A DNA stretch of 34,931 nt from assembly GCA_002786205.1 (NCBI GenBank), contig PEQM01000026.1, forward strand, positions 1 to 34,931. Direction: 5' to 3'. The notes below the pieces were generated by a model, which worked only from the letters and a program-made list of their open reading frames with translations, was not told where the DNA came from and did no database searches. Numbering within the stretch: the first letter of the stretch is position 1; each line of letters begins with the position of its first letter. The DNA comes from Legionella sp. (lineage in GTDB: Bacteria > Pseudomonadota > Gammaproteobacteria > Legionellales > Legionellaceae). This document shows positions 8,602 to 17,576 of this stretch, in pieces. Both the position numbers and the translations under genes were made by a program.

Positions 8602-8629
8602 TTGACGGCTAATGAATTCCTGATATACT
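8602..8629 (+). promoter_or_regulatory. Promoter of the tRNA-Ser/tRNA-Arg unit
   Basis: TTGACG (8602-8607), 16 bases, TATACT (8624-8629). It lies 15 bases upstream of the first base of tRNA-Ser, as expected for a stable-RNA promoter with a short leader. Confidence 0.75.
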
Positions 8630-8644
8630 TCCCAGCAGTTGATT

Positions 8645-8734
8645 GGAGAGATGGCCGAGTGGTCGAAGGCGCTCCCCTGCTAAGGGAGTATGGGAGAAAT
8701 CCCATCGAGGGTTCGAATCCCTCTCTCTCCGCCA
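8645..8734 (+). tRNA. tRNA-Ser (anticodon GCU)
   Basis: A 90-base class II tRNA. The acceptor GGAGAGA pairs with TCTCTCC, the D arm contains GGCCGAGTGGTCGAAGGC, and the anticodon stem CTCCC/GGGAG encloses loop CTGCTAA with anticodon GCT. There is a long variable arm, the T arm carries GTTCGAATC, and an encoded CCA end is at 8732-8734. It reads AGC/AGU codons. Confidence 0.97.
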
Positions 8735-8739
8735 ATCAC

Positions 8740-8816
8740 GCGCCCGTAGCTCAGTTGGATAGAGTATTTGGCTACGAACCAAAGGGTCGGAGGTTCGAAT
8801 CCTTCCGGGCGCGCCA
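8740..8816 (+). tRNA. tRNA-Arg (anticodon ACG)
   Basis: A 77-base tRNA with acceptor GCGCCCG pairing to CGGGCGC, D arm GCTC...GAGT, and anticodon stem TTTGG/CCAAA enclosing CTACGAA with anticodon ACG (A34 expected to be edited to inosine). The T arm carries GGTTCGAATCC and the CCA is encoded at 8814-8816. It starts 5 bases after tRNA-Ser and a run of T follows directly, which may help end transcription. Confidence 0.97.
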
Positions 8817-8824
8817 TTTTTTGG

Positions 8825-10219
8825 CTAAGGTTTTATCTGAGTATCATCTTTTCTGTTATCTACTTCATTTTCACCAATATTACTCACTATACCCTCTTTA
8901 AGACTTTTAGCACCGGTATAAGCCTCTGATTCTTTAGTCTTAAAAAATCCTTGATAATGACTTGGAATAAATCCACCTATCGTCAAGCTGGCAATTTTTT
9001 TCATTATGTTTTTTAAATAAGTGAACAGATCCACGTCGGCTTTGAATTCAGGAAGAGCCTCTTCTATTTTTCTCTGAGACTGTACTTTAAAGTCTTTAGG
9101 AGTTAAGTTACCCTTTAATACTTGCGTTTTCATCTCACCAAGTGATTTGTGTAACATTATGGCATCCTCTTTGGCTTTCGGCCTATGCGTGCCTATACTA
9201 CTTATTTTTTCACCAAAAGAACTCAGTATCGTTTCAATAGCCTTATCAAAAGAATCAAGGGTCGCTATTTTTATATCTACCCTGTGTTGTTCTTCTCTAT
9301 ACCGTTTCTGGAGATCTTTATCAAAAAAATTCGCTTCAACGAAAGACACTTTTTCGCCATTAGATAGCATAATAGACTGAGACAGTATCTTTCTTCTTTG
9401 CTCAAGATCAAACAATCCTTCATTTCCTTCATTATTCAAAGATTTTAAACGAGTTTCCATAATCGCTTTTATTTCTTTTTCCTTTACACTATCTATTTGT
9501 TTTTTAAGAATTTGTCGTCTTTTTTCCCAAGCTGTAAGTCCTATTTTTTCAACGGCTTCTTCTATAGTGTACTCTTTACCTCTGATCACAAGAGGGGCGC
9601 CCACTGCTATTAATGAATTTAAATTTTTGTCCACAGAAGGCTGTTCGAAATGCTCCATTCTTTCAGCTAACATCTCTTTTATCTCATCAATCAAAAGCTC
9701 TTCTTCCATGGCAAACAACTTCTTATCCAATTCTAAACGCATTTCATCATAACCAGCCGGTTTAAATCGACACTCTTCAATAGCAATCACAGTCGACTCG
9801 TTTACATTAATAGGCTCTTTTAATAAAGCAATTGCATCTAATAATTGTTGTTTTGTTATTGAAAACAATGATTTTTGACGAAGAAGAGACTCTACCTTAT
9901 GTAAGCGTTCTTTTAATTGTTCCGCTTGTTTTATTAATTGAGTAATATTATGAGCTTTCTCTATAAAAGCATTATATCCACGTCTTTGGGGAAAAGCATG
10001 GGGATAATCGCTTTTAATAGTGCTCAATGAAAAACTTCTCACAGGACTATTGGGTCCTAACTGAATTTTAACATCGGACAGATATTCTTGGCTTAAAGAA
10101 TACAAACCATTCAGATCCAGACTGCTTAAGTTAGATATTTCATCAAGACGCTTTTGAAGCACCGACTTAAGCTGCCCATTAATTTTGTTATCCCCTTTAT
10201 TTTTTTCGCCCCTAGCCAT
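8825..10219 (-). CDS. Orphan repeat-containing helical protein, candidate secreted effector
   Basis: The 464-residue, Lys/Glu-rich, mostly helical protein matches no family I recognise. Reading it against itself suggests three to four degenerate units of about 70-80 residues (about 16-90, 103-170, 178-244 and 249-316). Each begins with an amphipathic helix containing Arg-Leu/Met (Arg24, Arg105, Arg187, Arg257) and ends with a charged helix rich in Arg/Lys (for example WEKRRQILKK at 231-240 and LQKRYREEQ at 303-311). A weakly hydrophobic patch (about 400-425) and a hydrophilic Glu/Lys-rich tail follow; such tails are common in Dot/Icm substrates. There is no signal peptide. GAGG precedes the ATG. 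It converges on tRNA-Arg, its stop lying only 8 bases from the tRNA 3' end. The effector role is inference. Confidence 0.65.
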   Translation of the reverse strand: MARGEKNKGDNKINGQLKSVLQKRLDEISNLSSLDLNGLYSLSQEYLSDVKIQLGPNSPVRSFSLSTIKSDYPHAFPQRRGYNAFIEKAHNITQLIKQAEQLKERLHKVESLLRQKSLFSITKQQLLDAIALLKEPINVNESTVIAIEECRFKPAGYDEMRLELDKKLFAMEEELLIDEIKEMLAERMEHFEQPSVDKNLNSLIAVGAPLVIRGKEYTIEEAVEKIGLTAWEKRRQILKKQIDSVKEKEIKAIMETRLKSLNNEGNEGLFDLEQRRKILSQSIMLSNGEKVSFVEANFFDKDLQKRYREEQHRVDIKIATLDSFDKAIETILSSFGEKISSIGTHRPKAKEDAIMLHKSLGEMKTQVLKGNLTPKDFKVQSQRKIEEALPEFKADVDLFTYLKNIMKKIASLTIGGFIPSHYQGFFKTKESEAYTGAKSLKEGIVSNIGENEVDNRKDDTQIKP

Positions 10220-10255
10220 GATTTTCCTCGCTTGTTAGGATTTCTCTCTCTGTAA

Positions 10256-10285
10256 AGCATAGAACATCGATCAAATAAAATCCAA
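10256..10285 (-). promoter_or_regulatory. Possible promoter of the repeat-protein gene
   Basis: On the minus strand TTGGAT (10280-10285) and TATGCT (10256-10261) are 18 bases apart, about 36 bases upstream of the ATG. It is a moderate match only. Confidence 0.35.
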
Positions 10286-10310
10286 TGGGAGCAAAAATAA
10301 TGAGGAAAGA

Positions 10311-11006
10311 CTAAAAAATCATCTCTTGAAGAATTAAATGAAGTGCCATAACTGGATCTGATGCACGAGTAATAGGTCTGCCTACCACAAGGTAATCACT
10401 CCCCTCCTGTAAGGCATTTTTAGGAGTCATCACACGAACCTGATCATCAATGGCATTGGTTTCAGATCGAATACCAGGCGTTACTGCAATAAAATTAACA
10501 CCGCATAAATTTTTTATCGCACGCACTTCGCGTGCAGAACAAACGATACCATCTAAGCCTGCTGATTTGGCTAATTGCGCCAAATCCATGACCTGAGTTG
10601 CTAAAGGCTTTAAAACACCTATGCGCTCTAATTGAGGGCTATCAAAACTGGTTAAGACACTTACTCCAATTAATAAAGGTTTTTCTTGTTTATACTCTTC
10701 TAGCGCCAAAACTGCTGCCGTCATCATTTCAAAACCGCCTGATGCATGCACATTGAGCATCCACACACCTAAATCTGCAGCTGCTTTACATGCATTAGCA
10801 ACAGTATTGGGAATATCATGAAATTTCAGATCTAAAAAAACATTGAAATCTCGTCGTATAAGCCAAGAGACCAACTCTGTACCCCAGCGAGTAAAAAGTT
10901 CATTGCCTACTTTTAAAGCGCAAACAGAAGGATCAAGACTATCAACTAATGCCATCGCCTCTTGTTTGCTCTCGTAATCCAGTGCAATAATTAAACGTGG
11001 ATTCAT
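10311..11006 (-). CDS. pyrF: Orotidine 5'-phosphate decarboxylase
   Basis: It catalyses the last step of de novo UMP synthesis, decarboxylating OMP. The 231-residue protein has the usual length for the bacterial short form. The catalytic signature is intact: Lys32 in ALKVGNELF and the DLKFHDIPNT block with Asp59, Lys61 and Asp64. The phosphate-binding C-terminal elements (VTPGIRS near 175 and VVGRPIT near 209) are also present. It lies 6 bases after the sugar aminotransferase gene and is probably the last gene of that transcript. Confidence 0.97.
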   Translation of the reverse strand: MNPRLIIALDYESKQEAMALVDSLDPSVCALKVGNELFTRWGTELVSWLIRRDFNVFLDLKFHDIPNTVANACKAAADLGVWMLNVHASGGFEMMTAAVLALEEYKQEKPLLIGVSVLTSFDSPQLERIGVLKPLATQVMDLAQLAKSAGLDGIVCSAREVRAIKNLCGVNFIAVTPGIRSETNAIDDQVRVMTPKNALQEGSDYLVVGRPITRASDPVMALHLILQEMIF

Positions 11007-11012
11007 GCTAAT

Positions 11013-12116
11013 TTATGCTTCTTGAAGTGACAAGGCTTGTTCAACCGCCAAAGCAATGGCTTTCTGATCTTCTTCGCTAAGGTAAGGATGCATAGGCAAG
11101 CTGATTACCCTTTGACTGGCACTCTCTGAGTGAGGGAAGTCTCCTTTGCTGTAATTCAAATAACCTAGCGCTTGCTGTTGGTGCATTGCAACAGGATAAT
11201 GTATTGCTGTGGGAATTCCTGCTGCTTGCAGCTGTGCTTGAAACTCTTCTCTATTGTCTACTTCAATGGTGTATTGAGCAAAAACACTGGTATTGTGTGC
11301 CTTAATGTGCGGTATTCTTACGATAGATGACAATAAGCTATTGTATCTTTTTGCCACTCGTTCTCTTAAAATAATTTCTTCTGGAAATAATTTTAATTTC
11401 TCTAATAAAATGGCCGCTTGTATGGTATCCATTCGCCCATTAATTCCTACTCGACTATGACAATAACGTGCATTTTGTCCATGAATTCTGATCTCCTGCA
11501 TTTTTTGAGCCAATAGATCATCATTAGTGAAACAAGCACCTGAATCACCATATCCACCTAAGGGTTTTGAGGGAAAAAAGCTGGTACAACCAATAGTAGA
11601 CAAGCCGCAAGAAAGACGTCCTTTATAAGTGGCACCAAAACTTTGCGCAGCATCCTCAATTACAGGTAAACCATATTCTGCTGCCAAGGCATTGATTTCA
11701 TCAAAATCAGCGCATTGACCATACAGGCTAACAGGCATAATGGCCTTTGTTTTGCTTGTAATGGCTGCTTTTAATTGGTTTACATCCAGATTATACGTCA
11801 GAGGATCAATATCAACAAAAACAGGGACTGCATGACATAAGGCAATAACCTCCGCTGTAGCAAAAAAGCTAAATGGACTGGTAATTACTTCATCACCTGG
11901 TTTAATGTCTAAAGCCATCAATGCCATCAACAGTGCATCGGTGCCACTAGAATTAACGATCGCATGTTTTACGCCAACAAAATCAGCCAGACATTGCTCA
12001 AGGGCTGTAATTTCAGGCCCCATAATGTATTGCCCATGATCCAGGACTTTTTTGATGCTGTCTAGTATGTCTTGTTCAATTAAGGAATATTGGGTTTTTA
12101 AATCAATAAATTGCAT
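11013..12116 (-). CDS. DegT/DnrJ/EryC1/StrS-family sugar aminotransferase
   Basis: A PLP-dependent enzyme of the family that aminates keto-sugar nucleotides for LPS or other surface glycans. The 367-residue protein begins MQFIDLKTQYSLIEQDI, has the SSGTDALLMAL cofactor-binding segment (56-66), the EDAAQSFGA block with Asp155 and Gln158, and the PLP lysine Lys184 in FFPSKPLGGYGDSG. The wording is close to WbpE/WlbC-type 3-oxo sugar aminotransferases, but the sugar substrate cannot be decided from sequence. It stands downstream of lapA-lapB, which regulate LPS assembly, and that is consistent with an envelope role. Confidence 0.92.
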   Translation of the reverse strand: MQFIDLKTQYSLIEQDILDSIKKVLDHGQYIMGPEITALEQCLADFVGVKHAIVNSSGTDALLMALMALDIKPGDEVITSPFSFFATAEVIALCHAVPVFVDIDPLTYNLDVNQLKAAITSKTKAIMPVSLYGQCADFDEINALAAEYGLPVIEDAAQSFGATYKGRLSCGLSTIGCTSFFPSKPLGGYGDSGACFTNDDLLAQKMQEIRIHGQNARYCHSRVGINGRMDTIQAAILLEKLKLFPEEIILRERVAKRYNSLLSSIVRIPHIKAHNTSVFAQYTIEVDNREEFQAQLQAAGIPTAIHYPVAMHQQQALGYLNYSKGDFPHSESASQRVISLPMHPYLSEEDQKAIALAVEQALSLQEA

Positions 12117-12173
12117 ATAGGTCTCGATAAATTATTTGTATAGGTTACTGTCATATGAACTCTGAAAAATGCA

Positions 12174-13343
12174 TTAATCACCTTCCAGGCCATGGATAGG
12201 TTTCATTTTACCCCATTGCTTACAACTTGGACAATGCCAATGTAAATGTTTTCCACCAAAACCACATTGTCCACATCGATAAACCGGTTTATTCACTAAA
12301 AATTTACTGGTTATATCATGCAGCATGTGTAATTTTTCGCGTACTTTTCCTTGCGCTGACTCCAAATGCCAATAAATCAATCTGTTTAAGCCTCGAATGG
12401 AAGGGTGTTGACTTAAATTATCAGCAACAAAATCAATTGCTGCATTAACGCCTTTAGTTTGACGTATGTACTCAGCAATAACAAAAATAACGGAAGCCCT
12501 GGGATGTTCTTTTAATGTTTGTTCTAAATACTGGATGCAGTCTGGCATTAAATCCAGTTCCTGATGACAAAAAACCAAAGGTTCAATAATCTCGGTTAAA
12601 AACTCTGCATCTTGTTGAGGAACTCTTTTTAATGAACGAATGGCCTGCTTGTATCGCCCTTCTTTCATTTCCAAATGCGCATTCATTAAACTGGCACGAA
12701 CAGATTCCGAGTCCACACTCATTGCCTGTTTAATGCAGTAATTGGCTTTATCCAAGGCATTAGTTTTTAAAGCATGAGCAGCCATTTCACAGTAATAATG
12801 CGCCGCTTGCTGATGGTAGCTGCTGCCTGTAGACAGTTCGAGTTTTTTTATGATGTCTAATGCTTTTTCCCAGGCTTTCTCTTGCTGATAAATAGCCAGT
12901 AATCCTAAAAGACTACTGGTTTCTTTGGTACCGCCTAAATCAACCACTTCTAAAAAAATACGTTCAGCTCTATCAAATACACCAGCACTCATATAATCTT
13001 GCCCTAATGCCATTAAGGCTTCTTTTCTTTGCAAAAGGCTTAACTGAGGTCTGGCTATTAAATTTTGATGTATGCGAATGGCTCTATCCACCTCTCCTCG
13101 CCTTCTAAATAGACTCCCTAAAGCAAGATGAGTTTCCACTGTATCGCTGTCTACTTCCAATAATTTAATAAAAATATCAACGGCCTTATCTGGCTGTTCA
13201 TTGAGAAGGTAATTTAATCCTACAACGTACTCGCGTGATAATCGATTAGTAACCAGGGCATTTTTATGCGAATTGTTTCTATTAGCAATCCACCATCCAG
13301 ACCACGCAGCAGCAGGCAATAATAATGGCCATAAATTAATCAT
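12174..13343 (-). CDS. lapB: Lipopolysaccharide assembly protein B (TPR, rubredoxin-like)
   Basis: LapB (YciM) is an inner-membrane-anchored TPR protein that adjusts LPS synthesis through FtsH-dependent turnover of LpxC. The 389-residue product equals E. coli LapB in length. It has a short N-terminal hydrophobic anchor (about 3-20), a series of TPR helices (about 37-335) and a C-terminal rubredoxin-type metal knuckle with Cys357-x2-Cys360 and Cys371-x2-Cys374. GGAGG lies 10 bases before the ATG. It follows lapA, as in E. coli. Confidence 0.95.
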   Translation of the reverse strand: MINLWPLLLPAAAWSGWWIANRNNSHKNALVTNRLSREYVVGLNYLLNEQPDKAVDIFIKLLEVDSDTVETHLALGSLFRRRGEVDRAIRIHQNLIARPQLSLLQRKEALMALGQDYMSAGVFDRAERIFLEVVDLGGTKETSSLLGLLAIYQQEKAWEKALDIIKKLELSTGSSYHQQAAHYYCEMAAHALKTNALDKANYCIKQAMSVDSESVRASLMNAHLEMKEGRYKQAIRSLKRVPQQDAEFLTEIIEPLVFCHQELDLMPDCIQYLEQTLKEHPRASVIFVIAEYIRQTKGVNAAIDFVADNLSQHPSIRGLNRLIYWHLESAQGKVREKLHMLHDITSKFLVNKPVYRCGQCGFGGKHLHWHCPSCKQWGKMKPIHGLEGD

Positions 13344-13384
13344 TCCTTCATTTCCTCCGCAACATCATGGGATCTTTAAATCAA

Positions 13385-13675
13385 TTAATGCTGATCCTGT
13401 AAAGGAATAGAACGCAAGTTTTTAATTTCTTTTTCTGTGAGCTTTAATTGATTACCAAGCTTGCGATATTCTATTTTTAAACACCAATAACGCTTCATAA
13501 ACAATAAAAAACCCAAAATAAGCCCTACGCCTAACATGAATGTCATTAAAACAGAAACGGGAACTAAAACCGTTTTAAAATAAATATTCACAGGAACAGA
13601 AACTGCATTGAGAGCAGCAAAACTTACGCCTGCAATAATTAAGATAAGATAAAAAACAAGCATCAGCAAACGCAT
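13385..13675 (-). CDS. lapA: Lipopolysaccharide assembly protein A
   Basis: A small inner-membrane protein that partners LapB. With the start at 13675 the product is 96 residues, close to E. coli LapA (102). It has two membrane helices (about 4-24 and 38-60) and a charged cytoplasmic tail. A longer frame beginning at 13717 is possible, but only the internal ATG at 13675 has a good ribosome binding site (AAGGA, 7 bases upstream) and gives the usual short N-terminus. It lies between the rpsA terminator and lapB. Confidence 0.88.
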   Translation of the reverse strand: MRLLMLVFYLILIIAGVSFAALNAVSVPVNIYFKTVLVPVSVLMTFMLGVGLILGFLLFMKRYWCLKIEYRKLGNQLKLTEKEIKNLRSIPLQDQH

Positions 13676-13795
13676 AAAGCGATCCTTCTTCTTATGTTGA
13701 AACAAATGATTCATCATAACATGATTTTTTTATAGAAGTCTGTATTGTAGTTAACAAAAAATATATCGAAGAGTAATGGTTAATCTATCGTAGGT

Positions 13796-13828
13796 AAAAA
13801 AAAAGCGCGGTATCAACCGCGCTTTTTT
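13796..13828 (-). terminator. Rho-independent terminator after rpsA
   Basis: GCGCGGT (13805-13811), 4-base loop, ACCGCGC (13816-13822). On the minus strand the stem is followed by nine T (A run at 13796-13804). On the plus strand six T follow, so it can act in both directions. It starts 11 bases after the rpsA stop. Confidence 0.9.
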
Positions 13829-13839
13829 AAAGGGCGTAT

Positions 13840-15519
13840 TTACTCGCCTTCTTTACTTGCCATTTTTTCTTTTAACAAATCTCCAAGAGTCGTTGTAGAT
13901 ATACTTTCAGTTCTTGAATATTTTTTAATGGCTTCTGCTTCATCATGAGCGTCCTTTGCTTTAACAGATAAAGCAATAGTACGATTTTTGCGATCTACGT
14001 TGATAATTTTGGCTTCAATCTCTTCGCCTTCTTTAACAACATTTGTCGCATCATCAACACGCTCATCAGACAATTCGTTTGCACGAATGGTACCAACGAT
14101 ATCATCTGCCAAAGCAACAGTTACGGATTTAGCATCTACTGCAGTTACTATCCCTTTAACAATAGCACCTTTACTGTTCTCTTCAACGAAAGCGGTGAAA
14201 CTATCGCCTTCTAATTGTTTCAAACCTAAAGAAATGCGTTCACGCTCTGGGTCTATTGCTAAAATAACCGCTTCTAATTCCTGACCTTTCTTAAAGTGTT
14301 TTACTGCTTCTTCGCCAGGTATAGTCCAGGAAATATCAGACAAGTGAACCAAGCCATCTATATCGCCATCAAGACCAATAAAGATTCCAAAATCAGTAAT
14401 TGATCGGATTTTGCCTGTTACTTTCTGATTTTTATTGTGGCTGCTTGCAAATTGTTGCCATGGGTTACCCACGCATTGCTTCATACCTAAGGAAATACGA
14501 CGTCTGTCTTCATCAATTTCAAGAACCATAACGTCAACTAAATCGCCCATAGAAACCACTTTGCTTGGGTGGACATTTTTATTAGTCCAGTCCATTTCAG
14601 ACATGTGAACCAAGCCTTCTACGCCTTCTTCTATTTCAACAAAGCAACCGTAATCAGTAATGTTGGTTACTTTACCTTGTAAACGCTTGCTTACAGGATA
14701 ACGCTCAACCAAATCAACCCATGGATCATTGCCTAATTGTTTCATGCCTAATGATACACGGTTTCTTTCACTGTCAAAGCTCAATACTTTGACTTTCACA
14801 TCTTGACCTACAGACAATAATTCACTTGGATGTTTAACACGCTTCCAGGAAATATCAGTAATGTGTAGTAAACCATCGATGCCGCCCAAGTCAATAAACG
14901 CACCATAATCAGTAAGGTTTTTAACAATACCTTGTAGCTCTTGTCCATCATGTAAGGACTCAAGTAGTGCTTGTCTGTCTGCACTGCTTTCTTCTTCAAC
15001 AACTGCACGACGAGAAACAACGATATTGTTTCGCTTTAAATCCATCTTGATAACTTTAAACTCAAGCTCTTTACCTTCAAGGTAAGATGGATCGCGTACA
15101 GGTCTTACATCAACTAATGAACCAGGTAAGAATGCACGAATAGTGCCTATCTCAACAGTAAACCCACCTTTAACTTTTCCAGAAATAAGACCGGTAACTG
15201 TTTCATTATTTTCATGAGACTTGGATAGTTTACGCCAAGCTTCTTGACGTTTTGCTTTTTCTCTTGAAAGTAGCGTTTCGCCGTGGCCATCTTCAACTGA
15301 ATCTAAAGCCACTTCGACAGTATCGCCTATGCTCACTTCCAAAGCGCCATCTTTGTCATAAAACTCTTCGACAGCCACAATACCTTCTGACTTTAAGCCA
15401 GCATTTAAAGTGACGTAATCATCATCAATACCAATAACTTTGGCATTAATAATGGCACCAGGATAAAATTGAGCGCCGACAATACTTTGCTCAAATAGTT
15501 CTTTGAAACTTTCAGACAT
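13840..15519 (-). CDS. rpsA: 30S ribosomal protein S1
   Basis: S1 delivers mRNA to the 30S subunit. The 559-residue protein matches E. coli S1 (557). It begins [12 protein letters not shown] and contains six S1/OB-fold repeats (roughly 21-87, 105-171, 192-260, 277-347, 364-434 and 451-520). The central ones carry the characteristic 'GxVxxxxDYGxFVxL..GxxGLxHxS' wording, for example [20 protein letters not shown] at about 203-222. It follows cmk, the conserved cmk-rpsA pair, with a 43-base gap, and is closed by a strong terminator. Confidence 0.98.
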   Translation of the reverse strand: MSESFKELFEQSIVGAQFYPGAIINAKVIGIDDDYVTLNAGLKSEGIVAVEEFYDKDGALEVSIGDTVEVALDSVEDGHGETLLSREKAKRQEAWRKLSKSHENNETVTGLISGKVKGGFTVEIGTIRAFLPGSLVDVRPVRDPSYLEGKELEFKVIKMDLKRNNIVVSRRAVVEEESSADRQALLESLHDGQELQGIVKNLTDYGAFIDLGGIDGLLHITDISWKRVKHPSELLSVGQDVKVKVLSFDSERNRVSLGMKQLGNDPWVDLVERYPVSKRLQGKVTNITDYGCFVEIEEGVEGLVHMSEMDWTNKNVHPSKVVSMGDLVDVMVLEIDEDRRRISLGMKQCVGNPWQQFASSHNKNQKVTGKIRSITDFGIFIGLDGDIDGLVHLSDISWTIPGEEAVKHFKKGQELEAVILAIDPERERISLGLKQLEGDSFTAFVEENSKGAIVKGIVTAVDAKSVTVALADDIVGTIRANELSDERVDDATNVVKEGEEIEAKIINVDRKNRTIALSVKAKDAHDEAEAIKKYSRTESISTTTLGDLLKEKMASKEGE

Positions 15520-15562
15520 GTTATATAAACTCTTTAGTAAATTAATGAAAGAATGAGTCCGC

Positions 15563-16267
15563 TCACCTTTCCCCCTTAACTAATGAACTGTTTAATCGTT
15601 CATTAACTAATCTTAGTACACTGTCAAACACTTGTGCAACTGATAGTTTGGTTGTATCTACCATTACTGCATCGGCTGCTGGCTTTAACGGTGCATGAGT
15701 ACGATTTGTATCCCTTAAATCGCGCATTGCCAATTCTTCTACAACCTGCGCGAGGCTAACATTAATTTGTTTCTTTTTCAACTGTAAATAACGCCTATTC
15801 GCCCTTTCCTCTTCGCTGGCGTATAAAAATATTTTCAAAAAAGCATTGGGAAAGACAACCGTTCCCATATCACGTCCATCTGTAACTAAACCTGGCTCTT
15901 TGGCAAAGTCACGCTGTCTTTCTAATAATGCAGCTCTTACTTCAGGAATCGCTGCAATCTTTGAAGCATTCTGTCCGCACAATTCGCTACGCACAGCTAA
16001 AGTAATGTCTTTGTCATCTAAGTAGACTTGCGATTCGTTCTTATCCGAAGAAGTAAAGCGTAATTTTAAAGTTAAAGCCAACTGTACTAATAAAGTAATA
16101 TCATTCAGACAGCCTTTCTCATTTGCAGCAAAAGCCAATACACGGTAGATAGTACCGCTATCGAGCATATTCCAATTTAAATGTTTAGCTAATAAATGAC
16201 ATATCGTCCCTTTACCAGTGCCACTTGGCCCATCCAATGTAATAATGGGGACAGGTTTATACTGCAT
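15563..16267 (-). CDS. cmk: Cytidylate kinase
   Basis: It phosphorylates CMP and dCMP using ATP. The P-loop [12 protein letters not shown] is near the N-terminus, [13 protein letters not shown] lies at about 125-137 and the RDLRDTNR lid/substrate block at about 181-188. The ATG at 16267 (234 residues) is preferred; a TTG two codons upstream is also in frame and closer to the GAGGAG, so the exact start is uncertain. The 5' end overlaps the end of aroA by 11 bases, which suggests coupled translation. Confidence 0.96.
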   Translation of the reverse strand: MQYKPVPIITLDGPSGTGKGTICHLLAKHLNWNMLDSGTIYRVLAFAANEKGCLNDITLLVQLALTLKLRFTSSDKNESQVYLDDKDITLAVRSELCGQNASKIAAIPEVRAALLERQRDFAKEPGLVTDGRDMGTVVFPNAFLKIFLYASEEERANRRYLQLKKKQINVSLAQVVEELAMRDLRDTNRTHAPLKPAADAVMVDTTKLSVAQVFDSVLRLVNERLNSSLVKGER

Positions 16268-17576
16268 TTTCAATCATCTCCTCAATATGCAAATGAAGTT
16301 TGTTTGCAACCGCAATAAAATCAGGGAAAGAGGTCATAATAGAAGCACAATTTTTAATAACCACAGGATTTGATGCGACAGCGCCTGCAATAGCAAACGA
16401 CATGGCAATACGATGATCACCAAAACTGTCTACTTGCCCGCCCTGTAATAGTCCCCCTTGAATATTTACACTATCATCTAAGCCCTGAGCGTCTATACCT
16501 AGTTGATTTAACCCCTTAACCATAGCGCTAATACGATCACTTTCTTTATAACGTAATTCTGTCGCGCCAGATAAAAAAGTCTTCCCCTTTGCACAAGCGG
16601 CAGCGACAAACAAAATAGGAAACTCATCTATTGCCAGCGATACCAAATCAACAGGAATAGTGATGCCTTGCAATGGTGCATACCGTACTCTCAAATCAGC
16701 AACAGGTTCCTCTCCTGTGTTGCTCTGATTGAGCACAGCAATATCGGCACCCATAAGGCTTAAAATTTTTAACATGCCCGTACGCGTAGGATTTAATCCG
16801 ACTTGAGTTATTAAAATATCTGAACCCGGGATAAGGCTTGCAGCTACTATAAAAAAAGCAGCTGAAGATAAATCTCCTGGTATAGACAAAGGCATGGCCT
16901 GCCCTTCTCCTGATGACAAAATTTCAATCGAATGGCCTGCTTGAGTAATTGGGAAACCAAAATTTTTTAGCATTAATTCAGTGTGATTACGGCTTGGCTG
17001 AAACTCAGTAATCACGGTCTTACCTTGTGCATACAAACCAGCGAGTAACAAACAGGATTTTACTTGAGCACTGGCTATTGGCATCGTGAAATGAATGGCT
17101 TTTAATGCTCTATTTCCTTTGATAATAATAGGCGCTTTACCCTCTCTGGTTTTTATGTGAGCACCCATAGACTCTAAAGGCTCACTAATACGCACCATGG
17201 GCCTTTTTAATAAACTGGCATCGCCTGTTAATTCACTATCAAAAGATTGCGCTGCTAATAATCCTGCTAATAAGCGCATCGTTGTACCGGAGTTACCACA
17301 ATCAATCACCGCATCAGGTTTTTTTAATCCATATTTACCTACACCATGGATGACAACTTGCTTGTTTTCAAGACGCTCAATCACCACACCCATAGATTGA
17401 AAGGCATTTATAGTAGCCAAACAGTCATCGGATGCTAAAAAATTGTCAACTCGGGTTATTCCTTGCGAAATAGCCCCTAAAATAACAGCGCGATGAGATA
17501 TGGATTTATCGCCTGGAATGGAAACAACTCCATGGATAGAAGTGGCAGGGCTGCTTTTTATATAAAGCCCACTCAC
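16257..17576 (-). CDS. aroA: 3-phosphoshikimate 1-carboxyvinyltransferase (EPSP synthase)
   Basis: It joins PEP to shikimate 3-phosphate in aromatic amino acid synthesis. The 439-residue protein has the N-terminal PGDKSISHRA block (Lys24, Arg29), GNSGTTMRLLAG near 94-105, SAQVKSCLLLAG, RNHTELM, NPTRTG and, towards the C-terminus, KESDRI and FGDHRIAMS. The combination GDKS, SAQxK, RNHTE and NPTR fits the motif set described for class II EPSP synthases, as opposed to the E. coli-type class I. The start ATG overlaps the serC stop (ATGA). It overlaps cmk at its 3' end. Confidence 0.97.
   Translation of the reverse strand: MSGLYIKSSPATSIHGVVSIPGDKSISHRAVILGAISQGITRVDNFLASDDCLATINAFQSMGVVIERLENKQVVIHGVGKYGLKKPDAVIDCGNSGTTMRLLAGLLAAQSFDSELTGDASLLKRPMVRISEPLESMGAHIKTREGKAPIIIKGNRALKAIHFTMPIASAQVKSCLLLAGLYAQGKTVITEFQPSRNHTELMLKNFGFPITQAGHSIEILSSGEGQAMPLSIPGDLSSAAFFIVAASLIPGSDILITQVGLNPTRTGMLKILSLMGADIAVLNQSNTGEEPVADLRVRYAPLQGITIPVDLVSLAIDEFPILFVAAACAKGKTFLSGATELRYKESDRISAMVKGLNQLGIDAQGLDDSVNIQGGLLQGGQVDSFGDHRIAMSFAIAGAVASNPVVIKNCASIMTSFPDFIAVANKLHLHIEEMIENAV

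Noticed and set aside
8602..8901. Open frame running across both tRNA genes
   Set aside because: The sequence forms two complete tRNAs; the apparent peptide is a translation of tRNA sequence.
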